From contig OZ025848.1 of the NCBI GenBank assembly GCA_964019425.1, positions 620,001 to 684,000 on the forward strand: a DNA stretch of 64,000 nucleotides, written 5' to 3'. The notes beneath the pieces were generated by a model. That model searched no databases. It was not told where the DNA came from and worked only from the letters and a program-made list of their open reading frames with translations. Every line of letters starts with the position of its first letter. Positions within the stretch are counted from its first letter, which is position 1. The stretch comes from Flectonema sp. DT1601. Lineage: Eukaryota; Euglenozoa; Diplonemea; Diplonemida; Diplonemidae. A program made the translations under genes and the position numbers. Of the stretch, positions 30,801-39,604 are shown piece after piece.

Positions 30801-33800
30801 ATCAGAAGTATTGGACAGTTGTTGAAATCTAAAAAGATAAGAGAGAAATATGAAATAACAAAACCATCGGGACTTTATGTTATCCAACAAGGGATTACTG
30901 ATAAACTTCTCGATATTCAAACATACAGAGCGATGAGAGATTTACTGCTAGGACAGATTCATACTCCAGCGGGAGGTTCGCAAGCTGTTTCAGAATCGCC
31001 TTGTAGACCATTACCAACTGGGAGTGTAAGGAGATACGGCATCGATGTTCCAGCTGCGATTAATCTCATCTTACGACAACTATCTAATTGTAGTCCATCA
31101 GACCGATGTGTAATTGTTCAAGACTTGATAACTATCACACAAGGAAGTGTTGAGAATTGTAAGCTGTTATCAACTTTATCAATCAGTACATTACTTATTG
31201 ACGTCTACTCCGATATGATGAGTTCTAAAGACACTGAAGGATCTGATTTATTAATAATATTTATATCACAATATTTGTACCAACTCTTATTATGTCTAAG
31301 TGATGGTTGGAAACATTTGGACATATTGATTGCTGCCTCAGATAACTACATCTCATTTGATGCCTATGAGTTTCTAGTATCAGTTTTCAGGGGTATTATT
31401 GCACTTCTCAGTAGGGATGCTGCATTAGGAAAGATGGGATCTCCAGGTCAATTGGTTTTATCAAATGTTTGTTATGTGATCGTGTTTATCGAAGACTTGT
31501 TGTGTTTTTATAAAACGGTAAACGCGGCAATTGCATCTTCACGTGAGGATGAGACAAAAACTGAGACACTGACAGCAGCGGATAGCAGTTCTGATCAAGC
31601 ATCACTCATTGATGGGAATAGTGGTTTGAGAGTCTCTTCGAGGTCATCAACACCGAGTCCACAATCATTGCAATCAAAAGTTTATAATGAACATTCAGAA
31701 CTTTGTGTTGTTGATGTCACAAAGTGGTTTGGTTGGGATCTGGCCTATGAGACTCTTCAATTGATGTTTAGTATAGGACTTTATAAAGTTTATGAATTCT
31801 GTAAATCAGTTGATAATAAAGACAGTAAGTTTCTTTATAAAAACAGAGAGATGTCGTACTTTTCTCGACAGGGTGCGATCGCTCGAATCTGCACGAAGTT
31901 CATTCGTCTCTGCATGCAACACATTAGCACAACTGAAATAGACGATCAGAAATATAAATTAAATATGAACAACTTATTAGGTTTTACTAAAGACATTATC
32001 AACTTGGATAAAACAAGTGATCAAAACCAAGAACGTTTCGAAGACATAATGACCACTGACAGTAAGAACTTTCAAGCCAATGAATCAAAAGGAAGAACCT
32101 TCTCATTGTTATCAATGTTGGCTGAGTACACACAACGAGGACACGCAGAGCTAAAGATCCACTCGGGTATCGATGAAGAATTGTTAAATAAAGTAGTTAA
32201 AACAATATCTCACATATTCTCTGAGAGACAGAAGGTTATTGATTATGAACTGACTGGTGCCTCTCCACGGACTCGTATAAACCCACCTCCTTGGGTCACC
32301 TGGTTACGAACCAGAACAAATGAGCCTGGCTCGTTAACGAAGTTCTCTGAATTATTTAGAGGAGTTGATTGGCAACAACTAAACATGGTAATGTTACCAG
32401 TCATTGATAAGTTAAAGAAGGAATCAGCTGAGATAACAAATCCCCTAATCCACAGACGTCGTAAAGCATGGCTCAGCGAGAAGAGACTACTCGCTGGTAT
32501 CGATCAACGAATGTCGAAGTGCATTCAAAAATTAATTTCAAAAGCAAGTTCTGGAACTGTTCAAATGCAACAACAATGGCAATGGGCAAACAACATGCAG
32601 AACACTTATAGAGACTTACAAAGAACATCTGAAAAACATTGGAAGATACTCGTGACAGCAGTAACCAATGAACGTGGTGCTTGGGTTATATCACAGAAGA
32701 ACTCAAAGACTTCGACAGTTAAAAAAGATAAGAAGACTTTTGTTATCAGATCAAAACAGAGTGTTGGAACAGATCTTTGTAGAATCAGATCAAAGATACG
32801 AAAAGATCCAAAAGGAACTGACCATGCGGGGACAGCAGCTAATACAAAAGGTGGAAAGATTAAAGAAACTGACGCAGTTAAGATCACTCAACATGATGAG
32901 GTCGAAGATGATGATATCGTTCTCGTTGATGCTACTGACTTAGGTGGAGAAGAACCTCCTCTAACGGGAATGTCTGCAATCTTTCAATGTGAATTAATTG
33001 TTCTAATGCAAGGATGGAGTGGAACTCTTCAGATTACCGGGAACCCATCCAGATCATTATTTGTTATGATTGATGAGGATAATCAAAGTATTGTTCAGGC
33101 GACGAATCCTGCTTCTGATCATTTAATTGAAAAACCAAAAGACGACAAGTACAGCATCGACTCTCTCGAATCTTTAACTCTCCGTAGATACCGGTTACGT
33201 TGGACAGCTATTGAGTTCCTATTCACTGACACTGTTTCAATCCTTCTTAACTTTCCTAAAAAGGGTGACGCTGCTCAAGTTTTTAAAGTAATTCTTAATC
33301 AAATAAAACAACCACGACCAAAATCACTAAAAACAACTGACTTTCCTAAGAATCCAATTCAAGAATTAAAAAAGAGTCGTCTGACTGAGAAATGGTTGAG
33401 AAGAGAAATATCAAATTTTGAATACTTAATGGGACTGAACAACATAGCATCAAGAACTTATAATGACCTAACACAATATCCTGTAATGCCGTGGGTTATT
33501 GCTGACTACAGTAGTACAGTTCTAGACTTAGAAGATGAAAACTCATTCAGAGACTTATCCTATCCAATGGGATGTATTGGTATCGATGGTAAAAAGAACG
33601 ATGATCGTGTTGAAGAACTCACTGCTAAACATGATAGTTTAGAAGCCATTGGAATGACCCCATTTCATTTTGGATCTCATTACAGCAATAGTGGTTTTGT
33701 TTTATTTTATTTAATTAGACTTGAACCTTTTACCACTGGTGGTATTGTTCTTCAAGGTGGTAAGTTCGATCACGCTGACAGAATGTTTGATAGCATTCAA

Positions 33801-35375
33801 CAAACCTGGTACGGAGTAACTCATTCAGCATCAGATGTAAAAGAATTAGTTCCTGAGTTTTATTACCAACCAGAAATGTTAATTAACAACAACAGTGTTA
33901 TGTTTGGAACTCGTCAAGATGGAAGGGAATTAGGTGACGTTGAACTCCCACCATGGGCTACCACTCCTCAAGATTTTATAAAACAAAACAGAGAAGCATT
34001 GGAATCAGAGTATGTTTCGTTACACTTAAACGAGTGGATTGATTTGATATTTGGACATAAACAGCAAGGATCAGCAGCACATGAATATGTAAACAGTTAT
34101 CACCCTTATTCGTATGAACAGTCTCTGCGAGACTTGGAATTTAATAAACAAGATGAAGTCTTTCAGAGATCCATGATAAGTCACATTGATAACTTCGGAC
34201 AAACAGCTGTTCAATTATTTAAGAAAAGACATCCAGCAAGACAATCAATAACACAACTATTTAATCCTTTGAGATCAATGCCGTCATCGTTAATAGCACA
34301 GTCTGCTATTCATAGAGTTGTTCCTGGAAAAGCGATTGTAAATATTTATTTAACATCTGGTGAACGGTTTATTGCTATTGGAAGTAACGGTGTTGTTTCG
34401 ATTCATACTTTCAAAACAAACGCACCTGCGACTGTTGCAGAAGTACAAGTCCCATCTCCGATTAGTGATTCTGTTGACTTAGATGGGACACTCCCGGTTG
34501 GAGCTCTTCCTGCTCCGAAAATAGGACGAAAAATATTTCATTTTGAAGGAGCATCGAATGTCCAATCTAGAGCAATACAGGCAGGTATGAAGAAGTGTCC
34601 TGTCACAACTGGTAGTTACATCTTTACTTCAATCGACTTTAGAGAACTTTTATTCGCTTCTGGTCTTTGGAATAACACGGCAACGATATCTGAACTAGTC
34701 GCTGCTAATACCAATCCGGTAGTTCTCCAACCTCTGTTTGGTCATTATGGTGTTATAACTTGTTTAGCTTTAGCTGAAGATAATAGTCATTTAGTAACAG
34801 GTAGTGTGGATACAACTCTTTTTCTTTGGAGTTTGAAATTAAAAGGATCGTCATTTCCTCTGGCTGTTCAGAAAGCGACACTCAGCGGTCACGAAGATGC
34901 TGTCACTTGTGTTGCGATCAGCGTTGAAAATGATTTAATCGCTTCTGGTTCAGCTGACGGTACAGCTATTCTTTACAACGTCTCTGAAGGTGTCTATGAG
35001 AGAACGTTACCACATCCATCGTTACTTAGAATTGATTTGATAGAAATAAGTTCTTGTGGATCCATAATATTCTACAGCAAGACTGATCAACATTTATTTT
35101 TATATTCGTGTAACGGTAAGCTACTTGAGATGACTGATACTAGTTCTTGTTTAAACTGTATGACCATCACACGTGATTCTAAATATCTTATATCAGGTGG
35201 CTATGGAAGACTACAGACACCAGTTTTACACTTACGAGATGCATACGACTTGTCGTTATTACACAAGTTTGATAGCCCTCCGACACCAGTTCGTAGTATC
35301 GCAATTCATAAAGATTATCAAGTCCTTGCTGCTGGACTTGAGGATGGGTCTGTTATATTCTATGCTGTTCAATAA
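24816..35375 (+). CDS. Neurobeachin-like BEACH protein (ARM / ConA-like / PH-BEACH / WD40)
   Basis: 3519 residues in one uninterrupted ORF. The N-terminal ~1400 residues are helical, armadillo-like. Residues ~1426-1620 are a concanavalin-like (LamG) domain (FFDFSGDINSGLKLPDAANY, YSISMWIRIESFHP). A long helical region follows. The PH-BEACH domain lies at ~2705-2840. The BEACH domain lies at ~2856-3145, with its hallmarks WLRREISNFEYLMGLN, YPVMPWVIADYSS, TPFHFGSHYSNSGFVLFYL and GGKFDHADRMFDSI. WD40 repeats run from ~3160 to the end (HLVTGSVDTTLFLWSL, LIASGSADGTAILYNV). The family (neurobeachin, LRBA, NBEAL, Dictyostelium Lvs) acts in vesicle trafficking, lysosome biogenesis and membrane fusion or scission. 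No FYVE domain is seen, which points to the NBEA/NBEAL group rather than WDFY3/LvsA. A 36-nt tandem duplication (25800-25871) makes a Ser/Pro/Glu linker. Confidence 0.95.
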   Translation: MLRGLLSSTLRRDKGNKKNAIQEPDPEEVERERDLLWMNSCEKGRILKELWEHIPNTKGGSALSPTVQKFESTASTSPKQMPSLDWDADNDAEEAFRSQFLTTYEEWSPTTGDDVIPSLFLSHFCSSLHSLVDALAKVDTSMPRGRAPYQYLAVSKTLSCLMVAVRGPLNIRFIIEKGFLLDISKLIEAIVTGLWPLTLPLACLKDSVRCSEEMAKKNETKAGASQDLVRLRDKLSQIQLRISVLSQAMKLVYGCVVEQAQPSPRNTLDGVTSLRIPLTELETSAACVNGQPSIVKVLSWSIVMLNTYVLHAVTNSDLKENDDDPQEEDNSEPKPTSSSEDNSEPKPTSSSEDNSSDILFEIINMMLSIIASTSLGTNSTSLLDSGIPSAICSCLKWPTESIFRHIETDQPISEDCHHDVLKTDYVMFQFPRLHNRRRDQFSEIHQHAIRIATQLLEKNPICIKQFIDLTTGSEANLLDVVSESMVWHVFCYTSKSDDKVVSEHLSEILQVQLVEPNDEFLVDFFNAEIEKSKDGFHGIQHHHNIGDPNLLSQLSGIVAASINSAPLFDYVVENGHRNLGQLFELVTDLSKTANSIRSLAYADALSKIAQDTKQSPPPSDLWTHANLIELISLNVFAPLFLNSSKGPLIQRAQPPPANLIVALNHQRDKYHLQLYCLSCLLQFVKAQEEQDSLRTKRDVVVGKVTGTGIAGYRINGINGQVISVYDVMVQLGVHRILLESEIFYQSSFDTMRGKTVRDPLRYRWQVPSSDEPDGKCFRMLIKQISRLVLSKIATHKSRDIRADVMAVSDMLKQCRYQSNIIIEMGLLLLLVSRQREATTGRLRIASISENDPQVTSCLLSVLAQTFEAQHEIVTGLKNPPAPLSTIPRVLSSLDIQSVDDDDKSVPVGRSVSLDIIGKPACPVPPSALRRRSSKSFCVSDSPQLGVNTVMSSPRTPVSPLKKLFSSPGFGSLDRKVKRGVSSIVLVSSPSTLSPQPTKVSPALSLVSMQSDVTTPAPIPSSVTVDDLPYYMVARNIILNVIETLLELPSVQVMMLSSSYQNYTTLLSCLNDSTLREFGKKQISFLLKQAGEGSDTETLSKILKPPLSRLLMGLTSSTSTVIIISLELIQEVISSLEAEERQQLTTLRIPASSKLPEAGKRRRVIQNMNNDAYVKLTSALHCTKIEDITIKITEENDDSEVCITSHKLATTVVDTIGWLLRGNARAKEQFKIEIGWNTLGDAILQCVNNDPSQQLFDHLFSVLLDVSGDSDGDIDKHHCIKNEDLLVVILKLCFHKSFSSNTSLVLSLMKRVKTILSSSLHNLEKASRVGVLEILVDMLVKWDNRDIRSQIVECYHRVGRHSLTVRQLKPLFAILREQTGPRRTFLLPWVIRILRNLGATQSVESKREERKRVDDGQPGEPLSRGPSAFFDFSGDINSGLKLPDAANYPSTTGYSISMWIRIESFHPPSLHTSLDYTPVLYSLHSESSERDVNSFGAHFVEGRLRLSVRSSGESDSIADVDTCQFETKRWYHILLSHSCGKRIIGKSEARLYVNGVEKWKGPLRYPKPQQQHPYIVTLATDVRGLRQETLLTSLYGQISCVYLIDGLVTSSVVSAIYGLGPDYQSNFAPADREKVVSVLGSESIKALFHEFLSSKIYMLFNPLASQDGMLINIATLNQMDEIHESSTNKDSLAVVLKGSQLCITQSLHQVLESLGGLSVLFPLLALLGEYRHSLFSDENRADSKKDIQLSTDIVPYLISNLLSLLHDLLKLHPLFVIEVQNQRLIHILNMLLRPVGPLLDKSNVERIKILLHKVWNEDTWRDTVMYLLVDMSIWVQSAYSVQMDLFATLYKIVSSDPKLVKNSIGLMYFLDQMTWHLYYETPTVSMEGVRDKDTRERMKGKRGLNCNREIYQVRQEVFRVVQLIMTECPNSDDMQLLNHTLLNPVQDRRQLCDLLDYLLDFWEQKPDSVDQFIKHGGETVLVELVKSDFPPLRQATIRSIGQLLKSKKIREKYEITKPSGLYVIQQGITDKLLDIQTYRAMRDLLLGQIHTPAGGSQAVSESPCRPLPTGSVRRYGIDVPAAINLILRQLSNCSPSDRCVIVQDLITITQGSVENCKLLSTLSISTLLIDVYSDMMSSKDTEGSDLLIIFISQYLYQLLLCLSDGWKHLDILIAASDNYISFDAYEFLVSVFRGIIALLSRDAALGKMGSPGQLVLSNVCYVIVFIEDLLCFYKTVNAAIASSREDETKTETLTAADSSSDQASLIDGNSGLRVSSRSSTPSPQSLQSKVYNEHSELCVVDVTKWFGWDLAYETLQLMFSIGLYKVYEFCKSVDNKDSKFLYKNREMSYFSRQGAIARICTKFIRLCMQHISTTEIDDQKYKLNMNNLLGFTKDIINLDKTSDQNQERFEDIMTTDSKNFQANESKGRTFSLLSMLAEYTQRGHAELKIHSGIDEELLNKVVKTISHIFSERQKVIDYELTGASPRTRINPPPWVTWLRTRTNEPGSLTKFSELFRGVDWQQLNMVMLPVIDKLKKESAEITNPLIHRRRKAWLSEKRLLAGIDQRMSKCIQKLISKASSGTVQMQQQWQWANNMQNTYRDLQRTSEKHWKILVTAVTNERGAWVISQKNSKTSTVKKDKKTFVIRSKQSVGTDLCRIRSKIRKDPKGTDHAGTAANTKGGKIKETDAVKITQHDEVEDDDIVLVDATDLGGEEPPLTGMSAIFQCELIVLMQGWSGTLQITGNPSRSLFVMIDEDNQSIVQATNPASDHLIEKPKDDKYSIDSLESLTLRRYRLRWTAIEFLFTDTVSILLNFPKKGDAAQVFKVILNQIKQPRPKSLKTTDFPKNPIQELKKSRLTEKWLRREISNFEYLMGLNNIASRTYNDLTQYPVMPWVIADYSSTVLDLEDENSFRDLSYPMGCIGIDGKKNDDRVEELTAKHDSLEAIGMTPFHFGSHYSNSGFVLFYLIRLEPFTTGGIVLQGGKFDHADRMFDSIQQTWYGVTHSASDVKELVPEFYYQPEMLINNNSVMFGTRQDGRELGDVELPPWATTPQDFIKQNREALESEYVSLHLNEWIDLIFGHKQQGSAAHEYVNSYHPYSYEQSLRDLEFNKQDEVFQRSMISHIDNFGQTAVQLFKKRHPARQSITQLFNPLRSMPSSLIAQSAIHRVVPGKAIVNIYLTSGERFIAIGSNGVVSIHTFKTNAPATVAEVQVPSPISDSVDLDGTLPVGALPAPKIGRKIFHFEGASNVQSRAIQAGMKKCPVTTGSYIFTSIDFRELLFASGLWNNTATISELVAANTNPVVLQPLFGHYGVITCLALAEDNSHLVTGSVDTTLFLWSLKLKGSSFPLAVQKATLSGHEDAVTCVAISVENDLIASGSADGTAILYNVSEGVYERTLPHPSLLRIDLIEISSCGSIIFYSKTDQHLFLYSCNGKLLEMTDTSSCLNCMTITRDSKYLISGGYGRLQTPVLHLRDAYDLSLLHKFDSPPTPVRSIAIHKDYQVLAAGLEDGSVIFYAVQ
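25800..25871 (+). repeat. 36-bp in-frame tandem duplication
   Basis: Two identical 36-nt units code for DNSEPKPTSSSE twice in a disordered acidic linker of the BEACH protein. A third partial unit (DNSSD) follows. Perfect identity points to a recent slippage event. Confidence 0.9.
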
Positions 35376-35994
35376 ATCATTTCCAGGAATGGTGTGTATG
35401 TATTGCCTTACTGATGTATTATTGTAAAGAAACACAAAAGGGAAAAAAGAAATAAAAAAAAAAAAAAAAAAAAAAAAACAGGATGGAACGGACCATGGTC
35501 TTTTTTTGTATATTAATTGAGAAGGTTATGGCACCACTTGTACTATTTCTTACAGGCAAAAAAAAAAAAAAAAAAAAAAAGCCATACCCGCCTGTTGTTG
35601 TTTTATTAGCAGCAGAATTCATGTTTCACACAATTTTATGAAAATACTTTTAGTTTACTTTTTGGATGATACGAAATTTTGGTTATCGGAATTGTTGTGG
35701 TGTCTGACCCTTGCATCAAGTAGATGGATGTGATAAAAAGACAACAAATCAATATCGAAAATAACAACTCACAAAATATTTAAAAAAAAAAAAAACGATA
35801 ATTACATACTTAAGAAACTGATAAACGAGTTTTCTTTTTTTTTTTTTTTTTTTTTTTTTTTTGAAACTAACTATTTGCGTGGCAATCACTAAGCAGAGAG
35901 TGAGACCTGTCTTTAACAAGAAGTTAAAATTAATAATTATTATCATTTTTTTTAACCTTCCCCCAACCAGACTTGTATTATTTCTAAAGTCAAA
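35376..35994 (+). other. Intergenic spacer with poly(A) and poly(T) runs
   Basis: Contains A runs of roughly 20 or more near 35460 and 35560 and a T run of about 30 near 35835. AG dinucleotides follow the A runs (AAAAACAGG at 35482). No gene seen. It ends in CTTCCCCCAACCAG at 35970, an excellent acceptor 24 nt before the next ATG. Confidence 0.5.
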
Positions 35995-37227
35995 ATGATT
36001 GCTTTATTGTTTGTGATGGTGTCACTCGCACTCACTTCTAATGTGATTGCGTTTAACGGTTCTCTTCTGATACTGTCAGCTCCAAGAAAAGAAGTTCATG
36101 AAAATTCTGTGTTTGAAGCGATCGTTGATTTTCAGATTCAGTTTGCGAAGAATATTAAAAAGGGAAATGACAGTGTGTTGATTCTCACCGATGGAGACTC
36201 TCACTCGCTGTATGAGGAGGAGTTAAGCCATGACATCTTAATAAAAAACATGGAACAGGATAGCATTTGGATGAGAGACTTCACTACAGTAGACTCCAAC
36301 AACCCAATTCAATTCAAATACTCTTCCCCAAAAACTAATGAAACAGATCCCGACTCTCAAGAAACATTTAATAAAAAGATTCTAAACAACATTCGTCCAT
36401 CAAAGTCATGGAAACTTCACAAAAGTAACCTGATCCTTGACGGAGGTAACTTCGTTGATAATAATGAAAAGAGGGTAATCGTTTCTAATAAAGTATTAGA
36501 AAGCGCTGGTCTCAATCCACAAAATCAAACTTCTCGTCGGTTAATGAAAGATAAAATTAAGAACCTCACGAACTTTACTGAAGTTGCTATCATTCCGTAT
36601 GATACTGACTTCGAGTCCAGTGATAGAATTGTAATGTGGATAAATAATAACACGATTGTGGTTAATAACATCAAAGAAAAACCTGAGCTTCGAACAGCTG
36701 TTTTGAATGAGTTGAAGACCAGCTTCCCAAATGTAACAATTATCGAAGTGCCTGATGAATACGCAGAAACTTCATCAGTCGGAATTAATATCAACAGCGT
36801 GGTGACTGATCAGTTTATTTATGTTCCGGTCTTTGGTAACTCAACTGATGATAATTTTATTTCGATATTATCGAAACATACCAACAAAACAATAGTTCCA
36901 ATAGATGCCACAGACATCACTCGTGTTGGAGGAAGTTGTCGTTCTCTGACGTGGCAGACTTCTGGAAAATTCGCTGAAAGTGTTCTACAATTCTTAAATC
37001 CTGGAAAAGGATCGAAGAGCACAAAAAATGAATTCGAAAAAATAGTAATAATTGTTTCCGCTGCGGGTTCTCTGATGGCTGCTGTTGGTGTCTTTGGAAT
37101 TTGCCTTTCAATAAAGAAGAGACGTGCTCGTAATTACTTACCAATCGAAACCCCTGACACTGCTTTTGTTCCTGTACGTGGACCAGGTGATGCCCCTGAC
37201 GGTGCTCCAGTAAAAACTTTTTACTAA
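35995..37227 (+). CDS. Membrane-tethered agmatine/peptidylarginine-deiminase-family protein, probably inactive
   Basis: 410 residues in a single exon. A signal peptide (~1-19, IALLFVMVSLALTSNVIA) precedes an ectodomain with many N-x-S/T sites. A TM helix (~347-370, IVIIVSAAGSLMAAVGVFGI) and a basic tail (SIKKRRARN) follow, so it is a type I membrane protein. The ectodomain matches the pentein fold of the PAD_porph/agmatine deiminase family: SIWMRDFTTVD, LILDGGNFVDNN, RIVMWINNNTIVV and a terminal GGSCRSLTWQ. In active enzymes the third motif carries His-x-Asp and the last carries His-Cys-x-Thr. Here the aligned residues read Arg-x-Val and Arg-Ser, so the catalytic His, Asp and Cys all appear to be lost. 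It may act as a receptor or ligand-binding pseudoenzyme. Family assignment rests on motif order only. Confidence 0.7.
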   Translation: MIALLFVMVSLALTSNVIAFNGSLLILSAPRKEVHENSVFEAIVDFQIQFAKNIKKGNDSVLILTDGDSHSLYEEELSHDILIKNMEQDSIWMRDFTTVDSNNPIQFKYSSPKTNETDPDSQETFNKKILNNIRPSKSWKLHKSNLILDGGNFVDNNEKRVIVSNKVLESAGLNPQNQTSRRLMKDKIKNLTNFTEVAIIPYDTDFESSDRIVMWINNNTIVVNNIKEKPELRTAVLNELKTSFPNVTIIEVPDEYAETSSVGININSVVTDQFIYVPVFGNSTDDNFISILSKHTNKTIVPIDATDITRVGGSCRSLTWQTSGKFAESVLQFLNPGKGSKSTKNEFEKIVIIVSAAGSLMAAVGVFGICLSIKKRRARNYLPIETPDTAFVPVRGPGDAPDGAPVKTFY

Positions 37228-38631
37228 TTAAGTTGTCGTCAACAACAAGTTGAAGGCATTAATTTGTTCCCCTCCCCAGAAATATACCTGTACACTGATA
37301 AGTTAGAGTCTTTATTTACGTCTGTAGCGTCTTTCAAACGCTAATACGATGGATGTATTTATGACTAGCTATTACTTCTGATTAAATGTTTCTTTTTCAG
37401 TCAAAGTAGCTTTTATATTAATTATTTTGTATTAATAAAACTAAAGTTGTTTTTACTGTTTTTTTTACAAATTGTCAAACTTTCATCCCCCCCCGTCTTT
37501 AACTGCCGACGGGTATGTTGATATCACATAAAAAGATTCAAGGAGGACCCTTCTTGGTCAATCATGTGGGTACTTTTAAAATAACACTTTAATGTGTTAT
37601 TCTAATCTTTGAATATGAAACCTTTCTCCGAGTGAAACAGTGATGGCTATTGGTAGCAGTTCTTGTTTATTATTAATAGGGCCAATTAGTCATGTAGTCT
37701 CGGTTCTATTGGCTTTTTTTTAAATTTTTTTTTTTTTTTTATTCCTTCTTTGCATTTTTGATTAATTCTCAGAAACAGCAAAACAAGTGCTATTAATTTA
37801 CGATGACCTCAACAAGTTTTTTTTTTGAGTCACAAAAACTCTTCCGTCGTTCTTACATGACGGAGGTTGTCTTCCTCTCTTTTTTTTTCTTGTTTGTTTT
37901 TTTACATGTGTGTGTTTCTTCTTCTTTGCCGACTGTGTTAGGTCGTGTTTGGAAAAAAAGTGTCTTATTATTGTTTTTTTTCTTGAAAAACTTCTTGTAA
38001 ACGAATGTTGGCGCCACACGTAACTATTTCTGGCTCTCACAGTCTGACAGGATTGCGTGCCGCAAACATTTTTTTTTCAATCCTTTCGCTCAATACAAAT
38101 ATTAACCCTAACTTGCTAAGCTACTCGTAATAATTATATCTACTTCTGACAATGTATTGGTGAACCGTTCTGTTGGAGAAATTGTTTTTATATTAATAAG
38201 CCTTGTTTGTATTGGATGTCAATACTTCGATGGACTTTTTAAAATTAAAGTTAAACTTGAATTGAGAAAACTTCCTGTTTTTGTGTTGTTTTCTTATGTA
38301 TTCTCCCCCCCAATTACTATAGTTTTTTTTTATTATTATTATTCCCTCTCGTATACCCAAGAGTAGTTTTTTTTATTTTATTTTTTTAAACTGGTCTGTT
38401 TTTGCAAATAAAACACGTGTTCGAATAACTAGCTCTTCCTCTTCTTGGGTTTTTTTTTTTTCTTTTTTTTCTTTCTTATTTCATTTTTTTTTTCTCCCCC
38501 CGTTTTCATTTTTGACGCGTTACTGCCGATTATCTCTCGGTTGGAATATACTCTCAACGATCAGTCAGGTGTGAATGTACTTAACCTCGATAATTACTTC
38601 TTATAATTTAAAGATAACAAACAAAACCAAC
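37228..38631 (+). other. Intergenic spacer
   Basis: No gene supported. TTAATAAAAC near 37432 may be a 3' end signal of the deiminase-like gene. Long T runs are found near 37717, 37880 and 38440-38490, on the sense strand of the next gene. The open frames here start without ATG or are poly-Phe/Lys artefacts. Confidence 0.5.
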
Positions 38632-39312
38632 ATGTCATTCGAACTAGGGCAGAGTCTCCAACAGTTCGTGTCCGATATTGGAAAGGAACAAGCTGCTGGT
38701 AGAAATGTGAGACAAACGACAGGCAGGAGAAAGGGAGAAGGTATTTATGGAGAAATACAACAAGAAGGAAACAGCAGGTGTGGTAGTGGAGCTGGTCTTG
38801 TTCATGCGAGACCATTACCAAAACCAAAAGGTGTCATCTACGACGATGGAATTCAAGCAGCTGGTTGCACCTCTCCGTTGTATTTCGGAGAGCGTGCGCA
38901 AACTCATCGACTTGTTGCGTCAGAACATTCCAAACATATTCCTTCTTCTTATTCAATAGATTACAAACCACGTCAACAAGAACCAATTGAAGAACCGTTC
39001 TTTCCTGCTGATGACATTACTGGTCTGCACCGCTCTCACAGAACGATGATGTACGAAATGAAACATCACAGCACTCCAATTACGTCAACATGTCCGCCAA
39101 GAGGAGATGATGAAAGTGATTTCTTTGATATGTCACCTGGAGGTGGTGGATTTGAGTCGACTCCGATAACAAAAACAAATCCAAAGCCTGCTGTTCGTAT
39201 GACTCGATCAACAGATCCATCGCTACCACACGGAGGACCAATAAAACGATGCGCTAACAACCATCTCCCACTTTACAGTGATACTTCTGTTAGGTCTGGT
39301 TGGAGAATCTAA
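38632..39312 (+). CDS. Unknown 226-residue protein
   Basis: Single exon. The frame is open back to an ATG at 38575, but the residues before MSFELGQSLQQFVSDIG look like translated leader, and an AAAG site lies 20 nt before 38632, so I chose the inner start. The protein is Gly/Pro/His-rich with little predicted order: a short amphipathic N-terminus, then KPKGVIYDDG, RTMMYEMKHHSTPI and a DMSPGGGGFES turn. There is no signal peptide, TM segment or known domain. The spacing of Tyr/Pro-containing motifs suggests a cytoskeleton-associated linear-motif protein, but I do not recognise it. Confidence 0.65.
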   Translation: MSFELGQSLQQFVSDIGKEQAAGRNVRQTTGRRKGEGIYGEIQQEGNSRCGSGAGLVHARPLPKPKGVIYDDGIQAAGCTSPLYFGERAQTHRLVASEHSKHIPSSYSIDYKPRQQEPIEEPFFPADDITGLHRSHRTMMYEMKHHSTPITSTCPPRGDDESDFFDMSPGGGGFESTPITKTNPKPAVRMTRSTDPSLPHGGPIKRCANNHLPLYSDTSVRSGWRI

Positions 39313-39604
39313 TCACTGTACTTACTATGAGATTATTTTATTATTTTAGATTGGTTTTGTTTCCCCCTTCCCCTTCCCTTTTCATCATTAGTCATTTCTT
39401 TTTGTATTGTATTTCATATTTTGACTAAATCCCCAAAGTGATTTTGTTAGAACCCTCAGCTCTGCTGAAGTCAACAATTTTCCAATCCGACAGGTGCTCT
39501 TCCTGTAGTTGTATTTATAGTCGTAAAGTAGAGTGATTGATTAGTTGGTGAAGTTCTTTTTTTTTAAAAATTAATTTTCAAAATTAGAAAACAACAACAC
39601 AACA

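Noticed and set aside
37803-38366. Short plus-strand ORFs between the deiminase-like and unknown genes
   Set aside because: Most begin without ATG and are Phe/Ser-rich translations of poly(T) tracts.
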